From assembly GCA_003577005.1 (NCBI GenBank), contig QEUW01000458.1:1-6237 (forward strand): a stretch of DNA of 6,237 nt, read 5' to 3'. The notes under the pieces were generated by a model. It saw nothing but the letters and a program-made list of their open reading frames with translations, was not told the origin of the DNA and made no database searches. Source of the DNA: Chloroflexota bacterium. GTDB taxonomy: Bacteria > Chloroflexota > Anaerolineae > Caldilineales > Caldilineaceae. Each line of letters begins with the position of its first letter. Position 1 is the first letter of the stretch. Shown here in pieces: positions 1 to 6,237 of the stretch. Both the position numbers and the translations under genes were made by a program.

Positions 1-725
1 GCCAGTTCGAGCGCCAGCGGCATCCCATCTACCAGCCGGCAGATACGGGTGATCTGCTCCTGCTCTGCCTCGGCGACAAAGTCTGCTCGCGCCCGTAACG
101 CACTCTGGATAAAGAGTTGAGCCGCGTCAGAGACCAGACTCGTCGTTGTCTCTGTTTGATGAATCGCCGGTAGGGGCGAGTGTTGCCCAACGCCGGGCGG
201 CAAGGTCATGCCGGCCAGCGGATAAAACCACTCTTCGCGCAGATTGAGCGCTTTCTGCGAAGTCACCAACAGCTTGACATCAGGGGCGTTTGTCAGGATC
301 TCGGTAACAAGTGTGGCGCCATCGGATAGATGCTCCATGCTGTCCAACACCAGCAGCATCTGCTTCTCGCGCAAATAATTGATCACCTGTTGCTGAGGGG
401 GTGTATCGCTGTAGAAACGAAAACCGGTCGCCTCGGCCACGGCAGAGAGTACACCGCTGGATGCAGGGACGGGCTGCAACGGCACAAAATAGACGCCATC
501 TTTGAAATGCGGCGTTTGGAGTTCGGAATCAGCAGTTGAGGGCGCAGAGCCCCCATTCTGAGATGTCCAGTGGTCTCCAAACCCTACCATCGTTTGGGCG
601 GCGGCCAGGGCCAACCGCGTTTTGCCGATACCCCCCGGCCCTACCACTGTGAGCAGCCGGCAATCGGGCGTAAGCAGGGAACGGCAGATCTCGGTCAGTT
701 CCCGCGACCGCCCGACAAAGGGTGT
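1..725 (-). repeat. Second STAND ATPase module (internal duplicate copy B, truncated by the edge)
   Basis: Regulator residues 1187-1427. Key matches to copy A are TPFVGR (1187-1192), VGPGGIGKT (1214-1222), DGVYFVPLQ, LLVLDSMEH around D1314, KLLVTSQKAL and DGMPLALEL. The frame is the same one that encodes the N-terminal DNA-binding domain, with no stop between. Similarity persists at the DNA level near the GMPLALEL codons (around 1-25 against 2662-2690). Whatever follows, presumably a winged-helix segment and possibly more TPRs, lies outside the window. Confidence 0.88.
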
Positions 726-3700
726 AGACTGGGGGGGAAGGTTGTTGGGAATAACCGTTGACGGACCCCACTCCAGGTCTGCCAGTTCGTCGATAAGCCG
801 GCGTGCGGCCACCTGCCAATCCTGCAGTTGGGTTGGCGAACGCGCTGCCTGTGCGGTAGCTGCTGGGTCCGCCATTTTATTCAGCTGCGCGCGGGCATTT
901 TCCTGGGTTTCATAAGTGCTCGCGCTATGGTGCATTGCCAGGGTGAGCAGTGCGCGAGCGCGTTGCGTCTCACCTTTTGCGCCGAGGAGACGAGACGCAC
1001 CTGCGAAGACATCCAGAGCGATGGGAGCCAATCCATGTCGTAGCGCCAGTTGGAGCGCCTCTATAAAGTGGCTCTGCGCTTCTGGTTTGCGGCTCTCGTC
1101 CGCGGCAACGAGCACATGACCCAGGTGACGCAAGACGGAAGCAATCTCAGATTCCTGACCGTACTGCCGCCAAAAGGCCAATGCTTCCAAGAGCAAACGC
1201 TCGGCGTGGTGAAGATTGCCCTGCGCAAAGGCCAGGGCGCCCAGGCCACTCAGGCTATAGGCCGTATTGGTTGAATACTCATTGGCGCGCGATGCCTGCA
1301 AACCTTCTTGATAGCGGCGTTCTGCTTCGGCAAAGTTCCCTTGCAAGTAATGCGCCGTGCCAAGGATCGTTAGCATGGCGCGTGTTGTCCACTGGTACCC
1401 TATCTCTTGCGCAACAGCCAGACCCTCTTCGACCAGTTGTACGGCCTGGATATAGCGACCCTGGGCGATCGCCAGTCGACCCAAGTCACGCAAGACATTG
1501 GCAAGGCCAGGCTGCGCTCCAATACTTTGCCCGATTGCGTACGCCTCGGTCAGATACTGTTGTGCCTGGACGTATTCGCCTCGCCACAAGGCAATATCGG
1601 CCAGGTTCGCAAGAAAACCACCGCGCAACTTGTGCGCCTCGATCTCGGTGCTGAGGAGCAGCCCCTCTTCCAGTAGCCGTTCCGCCTCGGCAAGCGCGCC
1701 CTCTCTTTTAGCGATGGCGCCGAGCATCTCCAGACAGGCCGCCATCCCCCAACGATCTTGGCTGGCGGTAAAGAGAGCCAGACTTTCCTGACCTGCTTGT
1801 TTTGCCTGTTCAAGCTCCATGTGGGCGGATAGGAGCCACCCCAAGTACAAAAGGGCAAACGCCTGTTTTCTCCGCACCGGCTGCCTGGCCTGGCGCAACA
1901 GGGCGACCCCTTGTTCCATGAGAACGCGAGCTTGTTTCCACTCGCCGCGCCGGTGGCAAAGATAGCCCTGCCCGGCGAGGAGAAACCCTACCAGATGTCT
2001 TTCCGCTTCCGGCAGTTCGTCCGCACCATGTGCAGACGTGAGCGCCTTCACCGCTTGCTGAAAGGCAACTTCCCCTTCATAAAATGCGCCACGCGCATCG
2101 CTGAAAACCCAGAGAGCCTCGGCGGCCTTCTCCAGCGCCGTTGTCTCCTGGTGAGCGACAGCGTACTGCCAGGCCATGCGGATATTGGCAAGATCGGCAA
2201 TGATTTCCGCAAATGCTGCAGCCTGCCGTTTCCCCTTTAGATCGGGCGTGCGCTGCTGTAAAAAAGATACGTAATAGGCACAATGGCGCGCCTGCGCCTC
2301 ATCCTGGTCCGCGGGGGTGGTTCGCAACTGCTCTTCGGCGAACTGCCGGACGAGTTCGTGGGTTTCATAGCGCCCGTCGGGTGTAAGGCGTAGCAAGGCT
2401 CGATCAACGAGCGCCGTCAACAGCGGCAGGGTTGCCCCAGTCACTTGCTCGGCCGCCGGGTACGGGCACCCCCCGCGGAAGATCGACAATTTGCTCAACA
2501 CCGCGCGCTCGGCTGCGGTGAGATGTTGCCACGTTTGTTCCAACACGGCGCGCATACTGCGGTGGCGGGCAGGGATGTTCTGGTGGCGCGTCGTAAGAAT
2601 ATCCAGGCCACGCTCGAGTTCATCGGCAATCTTATTACAGGGTAGTACTTTCAACCACGCCGCCGCCAGCTCGAGCGCCAGCGGCATGCCCCCCACAGCC
2701 CGGCAGATGCGCATCACGTGCGGCCATTCGGCTTCGATTGAAAAACCCATCTGCACATGGCGAGCGCGCTGCACAAAGAGATTGACGGCATCATATTGGG
2801 TGAAAGCCGTCTCGTCTCCGGCTCCCTCTTTGGGAAAACGCATCCCGGCAATTGGATGAAACCAGGCTTCCTGCAAATCAAGCGCCTCGCGCGAGGTCAC
2901 CAGGATCTTGACGCCCGGCGAACAGGCGAGGATATCGGCGATCAGGGCGCGCTCTTCCAGCAGCTGTTCAAAGCTGTCCAGGAGCAGCAGCAGCTTTTTC
3001 TGGCGCAATGTCTCCAGCAATTGATGCCGCGGCGAGCTGTCGCCGTAGAAGCGCAAGCCGAGTGTTTCGGTGATAGCAGCTACAAGGCCCTCTGCCTCAC
3101 TCACCGCCTGCAATGGTACAAAAAGGACCCCATCCTCGAAACTTGGAACGGAAAGTTCCGAATGCAGGGTTTCTGATGTCACGCTGGCTGATGCCGAGCG
3201 CTGGGAAGATCGCTGGGTTCCTGATTCCGCAAGCAAGCGCGCAGCTTCAATCGCAAGACGGGTTTTGCCGATGCCACCCGGCCCCACGAGCGTAAGCAGA
3301 CGGCAGGCCGGGTCGCGCAGGCGGCGGACGATCTCAGCCAGTTCCTGCTCGCGCCCAATAAAAGGCGTGGTTTGAGCAGGAAGAGGGTAGGGGGTAGAGA
3401 GTGGAGGGTGAGGAACGGTGAGCGCGGAAGGCCATTCCACACCCCAGGGCACGCCCTGGACCCTGGATTCGCCGCTTCCTGCTCTCCGCTCACCTGTGGT
3501 TGTTGTCTTTGCAGGTGGGGTAAAGCGTCTGGTGCGGATCGCCTCATAAAGCGCTGTCGTCTCTTCTTCTGGCTCTACCTCGAGTTCTTCGGCCAGGAGG
3601 CGTACACACTCGTCGTATTGGCGCAGCGCCGCCGCCGGCTGGCCTGCCTGGGCATAGAGCGCCATCAGCCGGCGGTGAACGGCTTCTTCGAGCGGGTCGA

Positions 3701-4283
3701 GCTGGAGCCAGCGCCGGGCGTAGCGAGCAGCATCCTCCAATTTGCCTTGAGTTTCGTGGGTGAGCGTCAACTGTTGCAATAACATTGCATAGGAGCGACG
3801 CAATTCCTCGCGCTGGAAGAACTGCCAGTCGTCAAACTCCGGACAGTCGGGCAAGGTAAAGCCGGCCAAAAAATCATCCGTATAGAGGTCGGCGATTTCG
3901 ATGAGGCGCGCCACGTTAGCCGCACTCAGCGATTCGGCCGGCGGGTTGGGCGGCAGGCAGTTGGCCAGACCCTGCTGGAAAGTTGCCGTATCTAGCCAGA
4001 TCGTAGTCGAGGGATGGAGACCAACTGTTTCCTGGGTTGCATCGAGCACCTGTTCGGCGGCAAGCTGGCCAAGGTCAAAGAGGGTGCGGCGCAAATTGGC
4101 GCGTGCAGTCTGTTGGTTCTTCTCGGGCCAGAAGAGCGTAGCCAGCGCATCGCGGCTGTGCGTCTGGCCCGTCACCGCCAGGTAAGCAAGGAGCGCCATC
4201 GCCTTGCGGAGCTGAATCTCAACCGGCTGTCCATTGCGTTCCAGACGTGGCGGTCCAAACAGATAGAGTCTGAATTGAGCCAT
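1..4283 (-). CDS. Giant SARP/BTAD-STAND ATPase-TPR transcriptional regulator, C-terminus beyond the window
   Basis: Read on the minus strand, the frame is open without a stop from ATG 4283 to the edge (1427 whole codons). Residues 1-90 resemble an OmpR/SARP winged helix (LAxLFWP at 47-53, ANLRRTLFDL at 62-71). About 97-250 is a BTAD-type helical domain (RRWLQLDPLEEAVHRRLM at 190-207). A first STAND/NB-ARC-like ATPase starts at TPFIGR (306), with P-loop VGPGGIGKT (333-341), Walker B LLLLLDS ending near D436, GGMPLALEL (531-539) and HELVRQFA from 642. TPR-like repeats fill about 740-1100. A second ATPase starts at TPFVGR (1187), with P-loop 1214-1222, Walker B D1314 and DGMPLALEL from 1419. Family knowledge: such proteins are cytoplasmic activators that switch on by ATP-dependent oligomerisation after signal binding to the repeats. 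Relatives usually carry one ATPase and about 950-1150 residues, so this one is unusually long. The ATG is supported by a GGAG ribosome site and by the domain start. The ligand and target genes are unknown. Confidence 0.93.
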   Translation of the reverse strand, partial: MAQFRLYLFGPPRLERNGQPVEIQLRKAMALLAYLAVTGQTHSRDALATLFWPEKNQQTARANLRRTLFDLGQLAAEQVLDATQETVGLHPSTTIWLDTATFQQGLANCLPPNPPAESLSAANVARLIEIADLYTDDFLAGFTLPDCPEFDDWQFFQREELRRSYAMLLQQLTLTHETQGKLEDAARYARRWLQLDPLEEAVHRRLMALYAQAGQPAAALRQYDECVRLLAEELEVEPEEETTALYEAIRTRRFTPPAKTTTTGERRAGSGESRVQGVPWGVEWPSALTVPHPPLSTPYPLPAQTTPFIGREQELAEIVRRLRDPACRLLTLVGPGGIGKTRLAIEAARLLAESGTQRSSQRSASASVTSETLHSELSVPSFEDGVLFVPLQAVSEAEGLVAAITETLGLRFYGDSSPRHQLLETLRQKKLLLLLDSFEQLLEERALIADILACSPGVKILVTSREALDLQEAWFHPIAGMRFPKEGAGDETAFTQYDAVNLFVQRARHVQMGFSIEAEWPHVMRICRAVGGMPLALELAAAWLKVLPCNKIADELERGLDILTTRHQNIPARHRSMRAVLEQTWQHLTAAERAVLSKLSIFRGGCPYPAAEQVTGATLPLLTALVDRALLRLTPDGRYETHELVRQFAEEQLRTTPADQDEAQARHCAYYVSFLQQRTPDLKGKRQAAAFAEIIADLANIRMAWQYAVAHQETTALEKAAEALWVFSDARGAFYEGEVAFQQAVKALTSAHGADELPEAERHLVGFLLAGQGYLCHRRGEWKQARVLMEQGVALLRQARQPVRRKQAFALLYLGWLLSAHMELEQAKQAGQESLALFTASQDRWGMAACLEMLGAIAKREGALAEAERLLEEGLLLSTEIEAHKLRGGFLANLADIALWRGEYVQAQQYLTEAYAIGQSIGAQPGLANVLRDLGRLAIAQGRYIQAVQLVEEGLAVAQEIGYQWTTRAMLTILGTAHYLQGNFAEAERRYQEGLQASRANEYSTNTAYSLSGLGALAFAQGNLHHAERLLLEALAFWRQYGQESEIASVLRHLGHVLVAADESRKPEAQSHFIEALQLALRHGLAPIALDVFAGASRLLGAKGETQRARALLTLAMHHSASTYETQENARAQLNKMADPAATAQAARSPTQLQDWQVAARRLIDELADLEWGPSTVIPNNLPPQSTPFVGRSRELTEICRSLLTPDCRLLTVVGPGGIGKTRLALAAAQTMVGFGDHWTSQNGGSAPSTADSELQTPHFKDGVYFVPLQPVPASSGVLSAVAEATGFRFYSDTPPQQQVINYLREKQMLLVLDSMEHLSDGATLVTEILTNAPDVKLLVTSQKALNLREEWFYPLAGMTLPPGVGQHSPLPAIHQTETTTSLVSDAAQLFIQSALRARADFVAEAEQEQITRICRLVDGMPLALEL
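1098..1990 (-). repeat. TPR array with a 40-residue (120-bp) period
   Basis: Regulator residues about 765-1062. Equivalent positions in helix A/B turns of the form G-x-[YFLW]-x-x-A fall at residues 781, 823, 863, 903, 943, 983 and 1023: one step of 42, then five of exactly 40. Examples are RGEWKQA, REGALAEA, RGEYVQA, QGRYIQA, QGNFAEA and QGNLHHA. A period near 40-42 is typical of the kinesin-light-chain/MalT-like TPR class used by STAND regulators to bind ligands or partner proteins. Shorter, less regular helices continue on both sides. Confidence 0.85.
2661..3368 (-). repeat. First STAND ATPase module (internal duplicate copy A)
   Basis: Regulator residues 306-541. It carries TPFIGR, a P-loop 27 residues later, a Walker B aspartate 103 residues after the P-loop, an LVTSREAL segment after Walker B, and GGMPLALEL. 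The same order recurs in copy B at the left edge: TPFxGR to P-loop spacing is identical (27), and P-loop to Walker B is nearly identical (103 against 100). By eye about half of the residues match in the DGVxFVPLQ to LAGM stretch. Both P-loops and both Walker B aspartates are intact, so both copies look able to bind nucleotide. Confidence 0.88.
3372..3524 (-). other. Low-complexity linker between BTAD and first ATPase, with nested inverted repeats
   Basis: Regulator residues 254-304, rich in Thr, Pro, Ser and Gly with no recognisable domain. In the DNA an 8-bp inverted repeat GGTGAGCG (3417-3424) / CGCTCACC (3487-3494) encloses a tighter 7-bp one, CCAGGGC (3444-3450) / GCCCTGG (3453-3459). Beside it, 3379-3413 is almost pure purine on the plus strand, with G runs at 3385-3387, 3390-3394 and 3406-3408. 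It reads more like intergenic repeat DNA than conserved coding sequence, yet it stays in frame. Confidence 0.6.
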
Positions 4284-4287
4284 CGCG

Positions 4288-4297
4288 CTCTCTCTCC
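4288..4297 (-). promoter_or_regulatory. Ribosome binding site of the regulator
   Basis: The minus strand reads GGAGAGAGAG, then GCGC, then ATG at 4283. GGAG (4297-4294) lies 10 nt from the start codon, which supports this ATG. The next in-frame ATG would fall at residue 29, inside the winged helix. Confidence 0.6.
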
Positions 4298-4632
4298 AGA
4301 TGCCCTAGTACAGATGGGCGTTACCAACCGGCAGGCTGCTGTCTTCAGACGATGGACGAGAGACGATAGGCCATCAGCCACGCTATCACCAAGTGGATAC
4401 AAAGCGCTATCGTCGCAACTGTTGACTTATTGACACCCGTCTGTTCTAGTGCCGATCTCTATTGCTAATCCTACTCAATTTTCTGGAAATCTCAACTTGT
4501 CGTGGTTGCTCGCGTGTGTTGAGCGAGGTACAGCCAAACACCGCACCGGTTTTTGCTCAAGGCAATAAGAAGGATAGAAAAAGGGGTACAAAGATAGGGG
4601 TAGATCGATTTTATGGCTCAACGAGCGAGCGA

Positions 4633-4645
4633 TACTATGATAGTA
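4633..4645. promoter_or_regulatory. Perfect 13-bp palindrome, candidate operator
   Basis: TACTATGATAGTA has two 6-bp arms around one central base, as expected for a dimeric repressor or activator site. It contains TATGAT (4636-4641), which resembles a -10 box, and lies 3 bp before a TTGACA hexamer (4649-4654). No protein can be assigned to it from sequence alone. Confidence 0.35.
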
Positions 4646-4648
4646 AGC

Positions 4649-4680
4649 TTGACAAAGTAAACGAAAGGACGCAAACTATT
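4649..4680 (+). promoter_or_regulatory. Possible promoter of the exporter
   Basis: TTGACA at 4649-4654 is a perfect -35 consensus and points toward the exporter. The downstream -10 is poor: at 17-bp spacing there is only CAAACT, and ACTATT lies 20 bp away. The same stretch contains AAAGGA (4664-4669), a Shine-Dalgarno-like sequence 9 nt before an in-frame TTG at 4679, so it may be transcribed leader rather than promoter. Weak assignment. Confidence 0.25.
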
Positions 4681-4681
4681 G

Positions 4682-4752
4682 GAACAAAGCAGTCATCAGG
4701 AAACAGAATCTGGCGCTACGACACAGTTCTGTTTCTTGATGACTGTTTGTTC
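4682..4752. repeat. Long near-perfect inverted repeat (hairpin) upstream of the exporter
   Basis: The left arm 4682-4708 is complementary to the right arm 4727-4752. The only faults are one bulged G (4689) and one G-T pair, which is a G-U wobble in RNA. The loop is 18 nt (4709-4726), and CTG/CAG at its base can add three more pairs after a bulged T. The core of each arm reads CAGTCATCA on the left and TGATGACTG on the right. Arms this long are far beyond chance in 500 bp. No T tract follows, so it does not look like an intrinsic terminator. It may be an operator or RNA switch in the exporter leader, a small structured RNA, or a remnant hairpin element. Confidence 0.85.
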
Positions 4753-4786
4753 TGAGGCTGAAACACAAAATCGATTGGGATCGCTT

Positions 4787-5812
4787 ATGCAATCAATCCG
4801 CTATCTTCTTATCTATGCCAGGAACTATGCCGGCTCGTTGGTCATCACTGTTGTGAGTATGTTGCTCCTGGTGGGGACACAGTTGCTTATCCCCTGGATC
4901 ATCAAAACCATGGTTGCCGCTGTCACCGATCCAGAAGCAGGGCAGATTTCGCAGGAACTGATCACCCAACTGGCGCTGTTGGCGCTGGCCGTTTACGTGG
5001 CGCGGGCGGGTTTGCAATTTTTGCGCAGCTATATGGCTCATGTGGCGGGGTGGGGCGTTGTTGCCGATGCCCGTAAGCGGGTGTACGAACACCTGCAACG
5101 CCTGTCGCTCCGTTTCTACGAGGACAAACAGACGGGCCAGTTGATGTCGCGCGTGGTCAACGACACCGACAAGTTCGAGCTCCTTATTGCCCACGCCATC
5201 CCTGACATCGCCGTCAATGTGCTGACTCTCTTTGGGGTCATGGCCGTGCTGTTGGCGATGAACTGGCAGCTCACCCTGTTCAGCATGGTCCCGATCCCGC
5301 TGATCGTCATCTCGTTACGCCTCTTTGCCAAGTATGTGCGCCCGGCCTTCCGCGAACGGCAGAAGGAGCTGGGCGAGCTCAACGCCATCCTCAACGACAA
5401 TCTGTCTGGCATCCGCGAGATCAAGACCTTCACCCGCGAACAGGCGGAACTGGGGCGCATCCGCAGCCGCATCGACCGTTATCGCGACTCGCTGCTCCAC
5501 GCGCTCAAGATGATGGCGATCTTCCAGCCTTTCATTCAGTTTACCTCGGCGCTGGGCACGATTGTGGTCATCTATTTTGGCGGGCAACTGATCCTCAACC
5601 AGACGCTGGCCGTCGATGAACTGGTGGCCTTCTTTCTGTACCTGGAACTCTTCTACCAGCCGCTCCACCACTTGAGCGACGCCTGGGAAAAGATCCAGGA
5701 GGCGCTGGCCAGCGCCCGAGGTAGACGAACGGCCTGGTGCGTTGACGCTCCCGAAGCGTGTGCGTGGCGAGCTCGTCTTCCACAACGTCGGTTTTGGCTA
5801 TCTACCGGGTGA
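4787..5812 (+). CDS. ABC exporter, membrane-domain part of a frameshifted gene
   Basis: From ATG 4787 the product begins MQSIRYLLIYARNYAG and shows the six-helix fold of a type I (MsbA-like) exporter. Membrane segments lie at about 17-40, 60-82, 135-157, 159-180, 243-265 and 276-295. Family hallmarks are LRFYEDKQTGQLMSRVVNDTD (about 108-128, first intracellular loop) and NDNLSGIREIKTFTRE (203-218). It ends in EKIQEALASA (301-310), where intact relatives continue into ERVFELL and the ATPase. Here the frame instead runs into about 31 unrelated residues and stops at TGA 5810-5812. ATG 4787 matches the family start and has GGGA at 4777-4780. A TTG at 4679 with AAAGGA upstream would add 36 residues across the hairpin and is less likely. 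The substrate cannot be told, and alone this half cannot hydrolyse ATP. Confidence 0.85.
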   Translation: MQSIRYLLIYARNYAGSLVITVVSMLLLVGTQLLIPWIIKTMVAAVTDPEAGQISQELITQLALLALAVYVARAGLQFLRSYMAHVAGWGVVADARKRVYEHLQRLSLRFYEDKQTGQLMSRVVNDTDKFELLIAHAIPDIAVNVLTLFGVMAVLLAMNWQLTLFSMVPIPLIVISLRLFAKYVRPAFRERQKELGELNAILNDNLSGIREIKTFTREQAELGRIRSRIDRYRDSLLHALKMMAIFQPFIQFTSALGTIVVIYFGGQLILNQTLAVDELVAFFLYLELFYQPLHHLSDAWEKIQEALASARGRRTAWCVDAPEACAWRARLPQRRFWLSTG

Positions 5813-6237
5813 ACGGGTGCTACGCAACGTGAACCTACATATACCGGCCCACTCGACCGTGGCGCTGGTCGGGCCAACCGGCGTCGGCAAGACAACCTTC
5901 GCCAGCCTTGTCCCCCGCTTCTACGACGTTTCCGAGGGCTCGATTACGCTCGACGGTCACGACCTGCGCAATCTGACCCTCACCAGTCTGCGCCGGCAGA
6001 TTAGCATTGTGCTACAAGATGTCTTCCTGTTTCACGGCACGGCGCTCGACAACATCCTCTTTGGGCGGGCTGACGCCAGCGAAGCTGAGGTAATCGAGGC
6101 CGCCAAGATCGCCAATGCCCACGACTTCATCATGCAATTGCCCAAAGGCTACGACACCCTGATCGGCGAGCGAGGCGTCAAGCTTTCGGGCGGGCAGAAG
6201 CAGCGGCTTTCGATTGCCCGCGCCGTGCTCAAGGATG
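5676..6237 (+). pseudogene. ABC exporter, nucleotide-binding part of the same frameshifted gene, partial
   Basis: This frame is open from just after TGA 5673-5675 to the window edge; recognisable homology begins at EVDERPGALTLP (5718). It holds Walker A GPTGVGKT (5871-5894), a Q-loop in VLQDVFLF (CAA at 6015-6017), and the signature LSGGQKQRLSIARA from 6183. Walker B and the H-loop lie beyond the edge. It is in a different frame from the membrane part. The gap between ALASA and the Walker A motif is about 51 codons, where relatives have about 63, so roughly 12 codons (ERVFELL region) plus the frame are lost. The only possible internal starts are poor ones such as TTG 5742 or GTG 5760. It is probably part of one broken gene, although separate translation or a sequence error is possible. 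Confidence 0.8.

Larger units (their letters stand above)
4284..4786. other. Divergent intergenic region between regulator and exporter
   Basis: About 500 bp, more AT-rich than both flanking genes, with no convincing protein or RNA gene. It should hold both promoters. Near the regulator are an 8-bp inverted repeat GACGATAG (4362-4369) / CTATCGTC (4407-4414) and a TTGAC direct repeat in TTGACttatTGACA (4422-4435). The latter contains -35-like hexamers on the plus strand, but I find no good -10 partner. Nearer the exporter are the 4633-4645 palindrome and the 4682-4752 hairpin, listed separately. No terminator is expected, because both genes start here. Confidence 0.6.

Noticed and set aside
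1181..1654. A 157-codon open frame on the plus strand
   Set aside because: It lies antisense to the TPR region of the regulator, whose frame is open for over 4 kb with clear domains. Its product shows no recognisable motif.
3372..3782. A 136-codon plus-strand frame opposite the BTAD region
   Set aside because: It is a shadow of the regulator. It is partly built from the low-complexity linker and has no domain signal.
4305..4333. A sigma-70-type promoter for the regulator using TACTAG (minus strand, 4310-4305)
   Set aside because: The hexamer at the right distance (TGCCGG) does not resemble TTGACA, and there is no proper extended -10.
4613..4660. A 15-codon ATG frame (MAQRASDTMIVSLTK) as a possible leader peptide before the hairpin
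   Set aside because: GGGG lies 12 nt upstream, too far for a good ribosome site. There is no run of a regulatory codon and no alternative terminator structure to support attenuation.
4682..4752. The hairpin as a rho-independent terminator
   Set aside because: No T-rich tract follows on either strand, and no gene ends nearby, because both neighbours start from this region.
4462..4755. A 97-codon plus-strand frame in the intergenic region
   Set aside because: It begins at TTG without a ribosome site, shows no recognisable motif, and runs through the hairpin. It is probably a chance frame.
5315..5785. A 156-codon minus-strand frame opposite the exporter
   Set aside because: It is antisense to a well-supported membrane domain. 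Its composition is explained by the coding bias of the opposite strand.

Overview
This window looks like a piece of a GC-rich bacterial chromosome. It is most likely from the Chloroflexota (Anaerolineae/Caldilinea-like). That placement is inferred from the style of the two genes: a very large regulator with a SARP-type DNA-binding head, a STAND ATPase and TPRs, next to an MsbA-like ABC exporter. No rRNA, tRNA or marker gene is present to confirm it.

Layout. Two divergent genes face away from a roughly 500-bp, more AT-rich intergenic region. On the minus strand, one reading frame with no stop runs from an ATG at 4283 to the left window edge (at least 1427 codons, C-terminus missing). It encodes, in order, a winged-helix DNA-binding domain, a BTAD domain, a STAND/NB-ARC-like ATPase, a long TPR array with a strict 40-residue period, and then a second, homologous STAND ATPase that is cut by the edge. 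On the plus strand from about 4787 to the right edge is an ABC exporter half-transporter. Its membrane domain and its nucleotide-binding domain lie in different frames. The break falls where about a dozen conserved residues are missing, so the gene looks disrupted by a small out-of-frame deletion (or a sequence error).

The intergenic region holds a long, nearly perfect inverted repeat (4682-4752; about 26 bp of stem, 18-nt loop) just upstream of the exporter start. It also holds a 13-bp perfect palindrome (4633-4645) next to a TTGACA hexamer, and weaker inverted and direct repeats nearer the regulator. These are candidate regulatory sites or remnants of a small hairpin element.

How the parts may work together is inference only: a signal-sensing STAND activator divergent from an exporter fits local control of the exporter, but nothing in the sequence proves it. 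The most unusual points are the duplicated ATPase module within one regulator chain, the large hairpin, the frameshifted exporter, and low-complexity, repeat-like segments placed in the regulator's linkers.
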